A DNA stretch of 64,000 bases, taken from the NCBI GenBank assembly GCA_964017045.1, contig OZ024795.1, forward strand, positions 51,136,850 to 51,200,849, given 5' to 3'. Positions within the stretch are counted from its first letter, which is position 1. Each line of letters starts with the position of its first letter. The position numbers were made by a program, and so were the translations under genes. Below are positions 47,401 through 56,186 of the stretch, piece after piece. The stretch is from Omphiscola glabra (taxonomy: Eukaryota; Mollusca; Gastropoda; Lymnaeidae). The notes beneath the pieces were generated by a model that saw only the letters and a program-made list of their open reading frames with translations, had not been told where the DNA came from and searched no databases.

Positions 47401-50400
47401 ATCAGTGGTTCTCAGCCTTAATAAAGCCACGACACTTTAATTCAGTTCCTCATGTTGTGGCGACCCCCCAACAACAAAATTATTTTCGTAGCTTCTTCAT
47501 AACTGTATAGTATTTGTGTTTTCCGATGGTATTAGGCGACCCCTGTGAAAGGGTCGTTCGGCCCCCAAAAGGGTCGCGATCCACAGGTTGAGAACCGCTG
47601 GTTTACATCATCATGAAGTATGTCATCATTGAGGATATCAACCTTTGATCGACCACCCCCTACCCCCCACATGATTTCCCGCTCTACGGATCAAAGTATC
47701 TCCCACAGATGCGTAGCTAAGGGGGGTTAGGGGTGACAGATGTCCCCGGGCGCCATAATAGTTAGGGGCGCCAAAATGTGCTTTGATATTATTTTATTGA
47801 TAAAAATAATGGGTTTCATAGTTTAAAAAAGAAAGGGAGCTGCTTTAAAATGAATCGTGTCCCCGGGCGCCAAACACTCTAGCTACGCCTCTGATCTCCC
47901 ATTCTTTACTGCAGTGTGTTTATGAGTCCAACATTTGGTCAATGTTTCAGTCATGTTCTAGCTCGCCATTTTTCTCTATCAGTCAATGTTCAGACCATAA
48001 GCAGAACAAGCGATGCCATTTTAATCTTGATCAAAAAGAATCCACTGCTATTCACGTATTTATGCATAGCCCGCCCAATTAAGGGTCGTTCGCAAATTAC
48101 GTCACGCTCGGGGGTGGGGTCGAGAATGTGTGACACTTTTTGACGGGGGGGGGGGGGGCGCAAAAATTTGTGAGGCATTTTTTATTATAATCTTTTTTAT
48201 TTTAAAAATATAAATGTTTCTAATTTTGAAAAATCTTTATTTAATTAATTTTTAAAAACAATATTTGGAGGTCGTAATTGCCTCAGGTATTATAGGTACT
48301 ATGAACGCAGTCGCTCACGCCTTCTGCACGTATCGAAAAATGACGCAAAAACTGTTATGATCATTTTACATTCGGCTTGTGGATGACTTCGTTGTTTCGC
48401 GTCACAGTTTTCTAATAATACATCTTAATCCATTATCAATATGGGAAAATGTTAAGGAATAAAATAAAATCTTAGTTTAGTTATGAAAATCGTATGTATG
48501 TTTTGAATTGTTTAGATGAGACGTAACACGTGGGTGGGGGGATAAAAAAATTTTACACTGGGGGGGGGGTAAAGAATTTTTGACACTTCGTGACAGGAGG
48601 GAGGGGGTCTAAATATAAAGCCCATGTATAGAACCAATGTATAGAACCCATGTAAAGAGGCCATGTATAGAACCCATATATAGAACCCATGTGTAGAACC
48701 CATATATAGAACCCAAATATAGAACCCATATATAGAACCCATATATAGAACCCATGTATAGACCCATGTATAAACCCATATATAGATCCCATGTATAGAA
48801 CCCATATCTAGAACCCATATATAGAACCCATGTATAAACCCATATATAGAACCACTGTGTAGAGCCCATGTATAGAACCCATATATAGAACCCATATATA
48901 GAACCCATGTATAGAACCCATATATAGAACCCTTGTATAGAACCCATTTAAAGCCCATGATAAAGGCAGTTTTTTTTATTTTGGGAGGGGGAGAAAGAGA
49001 AGGCGTCCTGGGCTAACGTTCATTATTCGACCCCCAGGCCACTAGATGTGTTTGCACACCACGATGCGTGTCTGTGCACGTCAGTGCGAGTATATGGTGT
49101 GTTGGAGATCAGGTGTACGACACAACAAAAAGGCTATTGGGATTGGGGGGGGGGGTCCAGGGTCGGGATTAGCGAGGGGGGGCGGGAGGGGGCGCAAAGG
49201 TGACGTTGTCTTAGTCTTGGTTAGTAAAGTGTGTTGTTTTTCTTAACAGCCAACAGGAGTTTGTGTTTTCCTTTAACATCTTCTGCTTCTCCGTACAAAA
49301 GTTTCATACTTTGACCCGGGAAAGCTAGCTGCACAGGATTTTCTCTTTTTTTAAAAATAATATATATATATTTCTATATTTAGCATTAAAACCGGTATTT
49401 AAAAAACTGGCAAAATACATGCATTGTAATCCCTGAGTGATGACCCATGTTACTCTAAACACAGTGGCTGTCAAGTGATGTTCCTTTCACATCGCAGACA
49501 TGAGTTTAATGAGGGTCATCAGGGACACAGTTTGAAGGGAAAAAAATGTGTGGGGGGGGGGGAGAGGACCAACTCCCTCATAAATGACGTCCCACTATTT
49601 TAGCCGAATTACACCCTCCTCCCCTCCCCCCCCCCAAAAAAATCGTCACAGAGGGGTCTCACAATTTAGACACCCTCATAATGCATCGTCGCATATTCGT
49701 GCCCCCGGGCCCTCCTAGATTCGTGGCATCCTTTATGGATGGCCCCTTGGGCAGAACCGTCTTGACATTTGTGAGGTCATGGGCAAAAGTAGTAGTACAT
49801 CGAGCCCCCCCCCCCTTGCTGTCCTCTAGCTGTCCCTTGTTGTACTCTAGCTGTCCCTTGCTGTCCTCTCAGATAATACATTGCTGCTAATGGTTTATTT
49901 TTATTTTTAAATATTGTTTTTACTCATGTTCATTCGCCGACACGTTCGTTGTTTTGTTTCATGCTTTTTTTTCTGGTTCACCCCCCCCCCCCCAAATACT
50001 TTGTTTCACTTATTTCCTTCTGCCTAAAATGATCGTAGTTTCTCTCCTTTACTAACATTTTAAAATGTTAAGATAGCTATAAAATATTGATATAGTGTGT
50101 CTCAAAAATGTCGAGGCAGCAGTAAGTCAACTTTGTGAGAACCTCTTCGTACATCCGAGGGCCCTGTTGGGCGTGGAACATGGCGCATCTCTTCAATATA
50201 TTACGCTTCTGGTGTGACTGCTTCCGTTTCCGGCTGCTTCCTAACTTAAGAAAAATAAGCTGCCTGTTTCCTATTCGGCGTATTTGGTACTGAGATTATT
50301 GTCGTAGCTTTTGCTATATGCTTTATATGTTATACTTGAGCACGTTGGCGTTTCTTTGGATTCAATACTACCACGTTATTGTTTGTTCCATTATTTATTG

Positions 50401-52861
50401 ACTCTTCAAAGAAGGCATCTTTAGAAGCTTGAACATGTCAGTAGCAATAGTCTATAGTATTGTGACAAAATATTAGTTTTGTGACAACATATTAGTATTG
50501 TGACAAAATATTAAGTATTGTGACAAAATATTAGTATTGTGACAAAGTATTAGTATTGTGACAAAGTATTAGTATTGTGACAAAATATTAGTATTGGGAC
50601 AAAATATTAGTATTGTGACAAAATGTTAGTATTGTGACACTGTGTTAGTATTTTGACATAGTGTTAGCAAAATCCAGAGGGGGGGCATGTATTCCCCATT
50701 GTTCCCCCCTGCGGATGCCTATGTATGGTAGAATCCAGGCGCTGGATGGTAAGTTAGGCATTCCGGGAATTCCTTAGCAGAATTGGGAAGGATGTCATCG
50801 GCTGGAGTCGTGATGAGGATGCGGGTGAGGGGTGGGAAAAGGTGGAGGATGGTTCTGATGATGGCGATTCCCCCCCCCCCCCAACTGCTCACCATTTGGT
50901 AGCCACGCGTGTGGGAGTACAAGGCTGTGCATTGTGGAGAAGCGTTCACTGTGTGTAATCAGTGTGTGTAATCAGTGTAACATATAAGAGAGCAGTGTGT
51001 GCATTTGTATTGTGTGAACGCTGGGATCAACATTAGTCAAATCGCATCTGTTCCACGCCCCAAAGTTTACAGAAGCCGATACGTGAATGGTAGACGTTAA
51101 TTGGTGCACATTCATAAAGAAAAGAGACTTCCCTGACCTTGTCAGTATTTTTTTAAGGCCACCCGTGACCTTAACATTGACTGGACAACACAGAAATGAA
51201 TTTTGTTTTTGTTTACAATACCACCATCTGGACCCCCCCCCCCCCCCCACCCCCAAACTGAGTTCAAATTAAATACGTGACAAATTCTTCACTTTTCGCA
51301 TGGTCGGACCAACGTGTGTGTTTGGGGTGGAGGGTGGGGGGGGGGGGGTTGTGGGAATGTATCAATGCAATCGAAATGTGTCCGAAAACGTTTGTGCCGG
51401 CCATAATTCTGGTTCCAGTCGGCACGTTGGGTGAGTCACCTCCAGACATCATGTTGGGAGAAATCGATAGAAGCTGAATGGGGGGGGGGAGGCGACAAGT
51501 GGGGTGGAGGCGACCAGATGACGGGCTGGAATGTGTTTGTACACGTTGTACAATGCTTTGGATTTGCTGTGTACTTGGGAGGACAGCAGGCCTGTCCTGT
51601 TTTGGGAGAGTTCGGTGGTTGGGTGATGTTTTTTTGGGGGGGGGGGGGGGTTTGTTAGATGCGTCCAAATGTGTGGGTGTGTGAAGACTTAAGTTTCAAA
51701 GGTTAGGGTAATAGAGCCCGGGCAGTTAAAGTTAGAGACAGTGTGAGGTGGCATGAAAAGAGGTTAAGGGGGATTATGAAGTGTTCAGATAATATTTGAA
51801 GAGTGTGTGAAATGTTTCTAAGATTCAATTCGGTAAGAATTTAGACAGAAACTGAACACAATGATTTAGAGGGAGTAATCAGTACTGGGAGTGATCAGTA
51901 CTGGTGGGAGTGTGGGAGTGATCAGTACTGGGAGTGATCAGTACTGGGAGTGATCAGACTGGTGGGAGTGATCAGTACTGGGAGTGATCAGACTGGTGGG
52001 AGTGATCAGTACGGGGAGTGATCAGTACTGGTGGGAGTGATCAGTACTGGGAGTGATCAGTACTGGGAGTGATCAGACTGGTGGGAGTGATCAGTACGGG
52101 GAGTGATCAGTACTGGTGGGAGTGATCAGTACTGGTGGGAGTGATCAGTACTGGTGGGAGTGATCAGTACTGAAAGTGATCAGTACTAAGTAGTATTGAG
52201 GCATAGCTCTAGTAGTGAACCTTTATCCAAGGGTTAACATAATAGTCATAGCTTGTCCTGTAAGTTAGAATAAGACCACTATTGGTATTAAAATCACGCT
52301 ATATCTTATCTTGCCTGCTAGTGCTAGTTATTTGAACTTACTTAGTCAGCAAAGTACAATTAAAGACTGGGCACTAAGAAGTTACTACGAAGACCGTCTT
52401 ATATATTGTGTTTGTTTTTTTATCATAACATAAAGCATATTATTATTATACAATAATGCATACTAACATTTTGTTCATTTACTAGACTTTACATTAGGGC
52501 AAACTGATTAAATGATATGATAATGTGTATGATTATTATGAGTATGTATGCGTACTGTTTGTTACACCTCGTTAAAAACTTTTTTTTTATTTATGTAGTG
52601 ACAATTTAAAAATCACATTTACAAAAACGTATTTAAATCAATTAAAATAATAATATTAGCAGGCATAAATAAGCCCTATGACAACGGCACAGCTAAGCCT
52701 AGTAAATAGATATTTAAAATGTCTTTTGTCGATTATGTGTATGCGACTATACTATGTTTATTGTTTATAGTATGTCTTAAGTCTTAAGTATACTCACTTT
52801 TTTCATACCAGTCTGCATCAACAACTTCGTCCTGCATACTGAAATAATCCGCTGAATCCAT
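35220..52861 (-). CDS. CDR2: CDR2/centrocortin-type coiled-coil protein (six exons)
   Basis: Minus-strand join: 52861-52798, 40778-40666, 39539-39391, 38745-38138, 37512-37385, 35498-35220; 1341 nt, 446 residues plus stop, against about 454 in human CDR2. All introns are GT-AG and phases agree. N-terminus MDSADYFSMQDEVVDADWYEK resembles the acidic, WY-containing CDR2 start. Then LQLAAELGKALLEKNRELES (22-41), the family's most typical stretch, begins a long coiled coil running to about residue 140. A second coiled coil lies at about 180-260. Near the C-terminus IPPYKALFKDIFATLRKNRIEE matches the conserved CDR2 tail. CDR2 is a cytoplasmic coiled-coil protein known as a paraneoplastic (Yo) antigen; its fly relative centrocortin acts at centrosomes. 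The molecular role here is inferred from homology only. Intron 1 is 12 kb and packed with repeats. Confidence 0.92.
35602..36299. mobile_element. hAT-like element carrying a 52-bp tandem array (intron 5 of CDR2)
   Basis: Left end CAAGGGTTCTTGACCTTTTTG and right end GTGGGGAACCCTTG form inverted termini of the hAT MITE type. No target duplication could be matched, so the exact ends are uncertain. The middle is filled by the array at 35719-36132. Confidence 0.5.
35719..36132. repeat. 52-bp minisatellite, 8 copies
   Basis: Near-identical copies start at 35721, 35773, 35825, 35877, 35929, 35981, 36033 and 36085; each contains CAGTTGTGGCTGTTTTCTTT and AAGTAACATGCTAGAG. Confidence 0.97.
36300..37384. 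other. CDR2 intron 5, remaining part
   Basis: AT-rich intron DNA between the hAT-like element and exon 5. A 21-bp direct duplication (ACTACTTTGTTTACCATGAC) lies at about 37331-37372, 13 bp from the donor side of exon 5. Nothing else recognised. Confidence 0.55.
37385..37512 (-). CDS. CDR2: CDR2 exon 5
   Basis: Encodes residues 312-354, (E)SINKVATDAKEIQVGEDASL to the segment LDELESQYQSLFTKYQALIQ, which aligns with the vertebrate stretch that precedes the final domain. Donor CAG|GTAAAG, acceptor CACCACAG|AG. Confidence 0.9.
37645..37778. repeat. 66-bp tandem duplication in CDR2 intron 4
   Basis: Two nearly identical copies starting at 37645 and 37711 (GCATAGTTCAT…GTTGTCATGG). Confidence 0.9.
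38138..38745 (-). CDS. CDR2: CDR2 exon 4
   Basis: Largest exon, residues 109-311. It has the end of the first coiled coil (INQLEDKVDELQKKLDD), a basic/Ser-rich linker (EKRRTSSLNRLSLS), and the second coiled coil (IRKLQEVVQRMK … MEENQSLDKKVKVLEMKL). Donor CACAG|GTTGG is a weaker match than the others. Confidence 0.9.
39391..39539 (-). CDS. CDR2: CDR2 exon 3
   Basis: Residues 60-108, coiled coil (YLKSQLETMRTMTDSRNRIY … DLEKSNQKLI). Acceptor TTTTCAG, donor AA|GTAAAT. Confidence 0.9.
39712..40145 (+). repeat. Dispersed repeat family, copy 3 (CDR2 intron 2)
   Basis: Same family as 13478 and 29085, same orientation. Shares ACACATTCTATCAAATTTTC with copy 2 and GGACATTAGAATATTAATAT-like sequence with copy 1. 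It runs directly into the 35-bp array. Confidence 0.75.
40141..40612. repeat. 35-bp minisatellite (CDR2 intron 2)
   Basis: Copies of GGGCCTATGTGATGTCATAT plus ACTGGGTCTTTCATT with indels; about 12 copies, ending about 50 bp from the donor of exon 2. Confidence 0.92.
40666..40778 (-). CDS. CDR2: CDR2 exon 2
   Basis: Residues 22-59, including LQLAAELGKALLEKNRELES, the family signature. The acceptor (CTGTTCTCAG) is only about 20 nt from the 33-bp array that fills the intron side. Confidence 0.92.
40801..41383. repeat. 33-bp minisatellite at the CDR2 exon 2 acceptor, about 18 copies
   Basis: The unit is CAGGAATGTGACTTTAGTCA plus AAATGATGGACAG. A multiple of three with no stops on either strand, it keeps an open frame in phase with CDR2 exon 2 on the minus strand (repeat peptide LTKVTFLLSII). 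The minus-strand unit is pyrimidine-rich (CATTCCTGCTGTC) and contains TTTTGAC, a branch-point-like motif. Confidence 0.97.
41739..42098. repeat. 30-bp minisatellite, about 12 copies
   Basis: The unit is GGCCTGTTTGGGCTAACACC plus ATCAGTTTTA. Confidence 0.96.
42172..42287. repeat. G-rich duplication, two copies of about 50 bp
   Basis: Two copies of GTGACAGAGCAGGGGGGG … GAGTGAGCTATCGACCCGTG separated and bounded by G runs. Confidence 0.85.
42530..42893. repeat. 21-bp minisatellite, about 17 copies
   Basis: The unit is GAACGACACACTTATTTCAA plus T. The period keeps frames open on both strands (DTLISLN on plus, FKDISVSFNEIS on minus); no gene signals. Confidence 0.95.
43042..43060. repeat. Poly(G) tract, 19 bp
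   Basis: Run of G directly after an 11-bp A run. Confidence 0.95.
43440..43806. repeat. 32-bp minisatellite, about 12 copies
   Basis: The unit is CATATGACATGGCGGGCCGC plus GTGATTGTATCA; noticeably GC-richer than its surroundings and with a CpG-rich core (GGGCCGCG). Confidence 0.95.
43844..43972 (+). mobile_element. Possible hAT-type MITE fragment
   Basis: Begins CAGGGGCGTAGTAAGGGAGG, like the left end at 47706 (CAGATGCGTAGCTAAGGGGG). The right end is not found. Confidence 0.4.
44030..44103. repeat. Minisatellite, left part, split by the Harbinger insertion
   Basis: Copies of GACAAAGTCTGTCAA-type units; the same repeat resumes at 46580 on the other side of the transposon. Confidence 0.85.
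44453..44524 (+). pseudogene. Duplicated 5' piece of the MADF-domain gene
   Basis: MVEIDKLKSQVDDRSPLWDI then a stop; a diverged copy of the beginning of the MADF gene at 44688, with similar upstream sequence (GTAATTTAA…ACAAATT). The element therefore carries a direct internal duplication. Confidence 0.7.
44688..44840 (+). pseudogene. MADF-domain protein of the Harbinger element, broken
   Basis: Starts MVEIDKLISLVHDRMPLWDI and continues TTKNYHNRDIGSKL, then TAG at 44790-44792, then HEIAEELNTT. MADF domains have Trp at this position, so TGG to TAG is the likely break. An apparent intron donor (AACAA|GTGAGT) follows. Harbinger transposons commonly encode such a Myb/MADF-like DNA-binding helper for the transposase. 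Confidence 0.75.
45790..46160 (-). pseudogene. PIF/Harbinger DDE transposase remnant
   Basis: On the minus strand LPYVFLGDQGYLMRPY matches the second catalytic Asp motif (lP-y-v-G-D). YNTDIVGPVECALGLLVAQW then RFLK matches the region of the catalytic Glu followed by the conserved W-R-x-L. TGA at 45903-45901 breaks the frame, and downstream codons in another frame (DPKNVDKLVISEDQ) look like the family's C-terminus. The N-terminal half and first Asp were not recognised. Confidence 0.8.
46580..46915. repeat. Minisatellite, right part, about 50-bp unit
   Basis: Five to six degenerate copies containing CAGACAAAGTCTGTCAAAGG and TTAATGACATAATCTCTCAG; continuation of the array interrupted at 44104. 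Confidence 0.88.
46916..47394. other. Intron spacer, no feature recognised
   Basis: Mixed-composition DNA between the split array and the hAT MITE pair; no coding or repeat signal found. Confidence 0.4.
47403..47600. mobile_element. hAT-type MITE with 8-bp target-site duplication
   Basis: 198 bp, CAGTGGTTCTCAGCC … GGTTGAGAACCGCTG, flanked by GTTTACAT at 47395-47402 and 47601-47608. Same family as 28863-29064 but in opposite orientation (the GGGTCGCGATCC end is on the right here). Confidence 0.93.
47706..47893. mobile_element. Second hAT-type MITE family, 8-bp duplication
   Basis: 188 bp, CAGATGCGTAGCTAAGG … CTCTAGCTACGCCTCTG, flanked by ATCTCCCA at 47698-47705 and 47894-47901. It contains CCCCGGGCGCCA twice (same orientation, near each end). 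Confidence 0.92.
48080..48180 (+). mobile_element. Possible MITE end with poly-G core
   Basis: AAGGGTCGTTCGCAAATTAC, GTCACGCTCGGGGGTGGGG, then GACACTTTTTGACGGG running into a G run. A related half (TTTTTGACACTTCGTGACAG with G runs) lies at about 48540-48608. This layout recalls a common class of invertebrate MITE, but both ends and a duplication could not be defined. Confidence 0.4.
48617..48956. repeat. 13-bp minisatellite (26-bp pairs), about 26 copies
   Basis: The unit is TAGAACCCATGTA alternating with TAGAACCCATATA, with two shortened units. Minus-strand frames across it (YIWVLYMGS) are artefacts. Confidence 0.95.
50457..50668. repeat. 19-bp minisatellite, about 11 copies
   Basis: The unit is GTATTGTGACAAAATATTA. 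Confidence 0.95.
51870..52190. repeat. 15/18-bp minisatellite, about 20 copies
   Basis: Units GGGAGTGATCAGTACT and GGTGGGAGTGATCAGTACT mixed, differing by the presence of GGT; rich in the palindromic TGATCA. It is the last array before the gene-dense right end. Confidence 0.94.
52191..52797. other. CDR2 intron 1, 5' end
   Basis: AT-rich, no repeat array. Runs to the exon 1 donor (GTGAGT on minus at 52797). Confidence 0.5.
52798..52861 (-). CDS. CDR2: CDR2 exon 1
   Basis: ATG at 52861-52859 followed by DSADYFSMQDEVVDADWYEK; ends after one base of codon 22 at a strong donor (AAAAA|GTGAGT). Confidence 0.85.
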
Positions 52862-53066
52862 TTTAAAAAAAAAAGTACAGTTAGCGTTGGCCGGCTACAC
52901 ACAGCACGTAATACACTACAGAAAAAAAATGGACATCGTGAATTGTATAGAAAATCACCGATATTAAAGCAATAACGAAACGTCGTAGCCAGTCCCCCAA
53001 ACTCTCAAGTTTTGGCTACTCACATGTCCGATGAGCCGCAGCCGTGCCATTGAATAACACGGTGAC

Positions 53067-53074
53067 TATTTATA
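53067..53074 (-). promoter_or_regulatory. TATA box of CDR2
   Basis: TATAAATA on the minus strand, about 205 bp before the CDR2 ATG, just downstream of a CAGCTG E-box. A start near 53040 would give a 5' UTR of about 180 nt. An ATG at about 53050-53048 lies near that start; if transcribed it would open a short upstream ORF. Confidence 0.55.
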
Positions 53075-53099
53075 CTCGCTCAGCTGTTGTGCGGGACTG

Positions 53100-56000
53100 A
53101 GCGTGTTTGACTGTTAAAGTCTCAGTTCAACAAATGTTCCAAAGTCATTATTTTGTCAACACCGCTCCTGCATTTCACTTTTATTTAACCAGTTGTGAAA
53201 ATCAAATAATCCCAACAGATAAATTAACGGTATATAATAAGTCAGTTTGTTTTCGGGGGCAAAACAACTCACAGCTAAAACTAACGATAATCGGTCGAGT
53301 TCGCTACGTGTTGGAGGAAGGACCAGGAATGCACACGTCGAGATGCAAATTTACGTTCAGTCAAGAAAAGGCATAAATATGGAAACCCAGCTGACCATTT
53401 TTGACGCAAGGTGTTTGGAGTGCTAAGTACATGCCCACACTGATCGATCACGTATTTTTAAAAACTGAAATGTTACGTTAATGTTAACAATTTTTTAACT
53501 TTTAATTTTAATAGTAAATGTTCTTTCTTCTGAGAAAATACCATTTTTAAATAATATATATATATTTTTTTTAATGGTTTTATTCCAATTACAACGTTTT
53601 TGAGAGTCATTTCCATTTGAAATATAGTTTCAGGTAATATTGCCCCATCCCCTCTTTGTTAACACTGTCACATGCAGGGCGGTCTTCATAATGGCATCGG
53701 AGGTCCTGTGAAAAGTTATGCATTGAGGCTCCGTATACCTTTCTGACCTATTCAAGTAATGTTATGAAGAGCATTGAGGGTCCAGTTTGGTCCATAGTTA
53801 GTACCAGAGTTTCTTCCCGGCAATTTCTTTGAAAAAATAGAGAGGGGCGCATATCTTACGTTACGTAAGGGTCAGAGCAGGGGCCCCTTCTGAGAGTACG
53901 CTTAAGGTGGTTCAGCTTAGTTTTACTCCTGGTATATATACAGTTCAACTATAGATATATTCTATCTACCAACACTAGGAACATCATATTTTTTAAGTTC
54001 AAGAAAATCATTTTATCAACTACAAATCCAGAGGTTTTTTTTTTGTTTTTGTTCTTGTTTTTTTTTTTTTTGTATTAAGACGGTGTCAGTGATATCATTT
54101 TGATCAGGAAAAAGGGGCGGGGTCATGGCTCACAACTGAAACGTGAGACGAGGTTGGGGGGCGTCAATTACTTATTTTAACACATTGCACTCTTATTACC
54201 CAAATACCTTCCTTTTTTTGTTAAAAATTTACGAAATTTTCTAAAACTAGACATACCACCAAACTCAAAAAAAAAAAACAAAAAAAAACTATTTTAAAAA
54301 AAAATATTGATTTCAAAATCGTAAAACTTGTTCACGAAAACGTGTAAAACCTGCTTCCCACACAACTTCGAAAGCAAATGAAATGGCCTAAAGATCTTTA
54401 AATATTCATATAACAATTTGGGCAGCTTGGTTCACCTAGGAGCGCGAGGCCCCTTTGAAATGTTATGCCAGGTGATATTGGTAACTTAAGACTTAATTTA
54501 AAATTTACATTTTTAAAAAATGAAAAAACTTAGGTAGGTTTTAGAAAAACACGCCCTAACACGTTTAAACAAATAGAGTCTAATAAATTGTTCGAGGGGA
54601 AAAAAACGAATTTTTGAAACACTGAAATCCATGTCAATATTTAGCCACAGCATCATCCACACCGCACTATCCACACCGTACCCAAGTATTTTGTATTTTC
54701 ATAATCAATATTTTTAGTGTCATGATTACAAGTTGCCGTTAAGGGATATGAGGCGATAGGCTGTGGTGGAAGCCTATGGCCGGTGATTCTAAATATGCAG
54801 CCCTGAGAAAGCTGCTCCTAGGCAACCGTTTCGTCCCAGCTACTTCGCGAATTAGTTGCGAGGTGGAAACCCACTGTAGAATCCCTCTTAGAGGGCGTCC
54901 GATGCTTCCCCGGGACGTGTGGGGGGAGATATTAGGACGTTAATTTACCGTCCCGGCCCCTAGGAAAGTGGACTGCGGACGCTTGAAACACAGCGTCTTC
55001 GGTCGACCAGACGTCTCCGGGCGGGGGGGGGGGGCCTCCATCAGCAAACTCGATCGAGCAGTTGCTGGTGGGGGCGTCCAACGCCCGGGGAGGTCTCTGA
55101 CGTCTTCCCGCACGGCCCGGCGCCGGGGACACCCGGCGGCTGGCGGGTGTGGGTGGACGCCAGGGAGGGCATTAGGAGCACGAGCTCGACGGCCCGCTGA
55201 CGCCATTTCCTAATGAGATATTCCAGTGTCCTCGCCTCTATAACTCAGAGAGCCGGTAGACAGCTAGCCCATCCTCATCTAGAAAAAAATTAATTGAAAA
55301 AATGAATGCCAATAGGTGGGGCAGTTGGTTTATTATTCTGATATTAAAAAGACAAAAGCAATTAGGAATTTAATAAATTATAGGCTGAGTATTTTCCCCT
55401 TCTTTTTTATATCATGATTTGTAAAAAAAAAAAGAATCGGTAACTCGTTTGCGAAAATCAATAGTCGATTTTGGGTTTCAAAACTGAAAACCGGTTTTCA
55501 TTTAACAACCTCAGTCTTAGACCATATGCTTATTTATACTTAAACTCAATCACTATAGGCCCCCATCTTATTAGTCAGGAGACAAGAAGACAAAAACGTA
55601 TCACTGCTCTCTTTATAAATAAAACCACAATTATTGACAATTCAATAATTATGGGGTTCACAATTTAAAACCAACCCTTAACTTTTAAATGTTTTTGATA
55701 TGGAGTAAAATATATATATCTTAGAATCAAACTGTGATGTAGGCTATATTTTTTTTTTTTAAATCGTTATGTGTTCGTTAATGTATGATCGTAACATCCC
55801 CACCCCCACACTTAAAAACAAAAACAACATTGAGAGTGAAATAAGTCATTAACCATCGGCTGCACTGGAAAAAAAAAAAGACAACGTCCACAGGTTTATT
55901 CATTTATTACAAGCACAAATGATTATTTTTCAGTACCAAATAAAAGGAATATGTGTGTTAATTTAATTAATCATGCATTAAAAAATTAAATCGAAATATC

Positions 56001-56186
56001 GTTATAATATTTTTTTAATTTTGTATTTGACCAGAGGAAACGAAAGTAATAAATATCTGATTTCATTCGCGTAAAAAATCTGGCATACTACCGATTGCTG
56101 AGTGTGTATGTTTGGGTTTTGCAGCAATCCAGGTTGAGTGTAGGGTTGTAACTGAGAGTCTGATTGAAACAATAAAATTAAGTAGA
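53100..56186. other. Spacer between CDR2 and 4E-BP promoters
   Basis: Divergent genes flank this 3.1 kb. No tandem array is present. 53660-53930 looks like eroded mobile DNA (GGGCGGTCTTCATAATGGC…GGGGCCCCTT). A GC-rich block at 54730-55280 is listed separately. A possible acceptor (GGGTTTTGCAG at 56113-56123) could join a non-coding first exon to the 4E-BP start exon. Confidence 0.45.
54730..55280. other. GC-rich block of unknown nature
   Basis: About 550 bp of GC- and CpG-rich sequence in AT-rich surroundings, with sharp edges. It contains a G run at 55022-55032 and many short inverted words (GGCGTCC/GGACGCC). Open frames exist on both strands but none resembles a known protein. It could be a CpG island for 4E-BP or a fragment of a mobile element (for example a retrotransposon 5' region); I cannot decide. 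Confidence 0.5.

Larger units (their letters stand above)
40779..52797 (-). other. CDR2 intron 1 (12 kb)
   Basis: Nearly everything in it is repetitive: at least eight tandem arrays, one Harbinger transposon, hAT MITEs and poly-G tracts, listed separately. No host gene was recognised inside it. 49000-50456 and 50670-51860 hold G/C-rich low-complexity stretches with C runs at about 49628, 49806, 49981, 50872 and 51234, and no coding signal. Confidence 0.85.

Noticed and set aside
48512..48958. Aromatic repeat frames (YGFYTWVLYMGS) on minus
   Set aside because: By-product of the 13-bp array.
54940..55206. Pro/Arg-rich open frames on both strands in the GC-rich block
   Set aside because: GC-rich DNA lacks stop codons by composition; no domain similarity.
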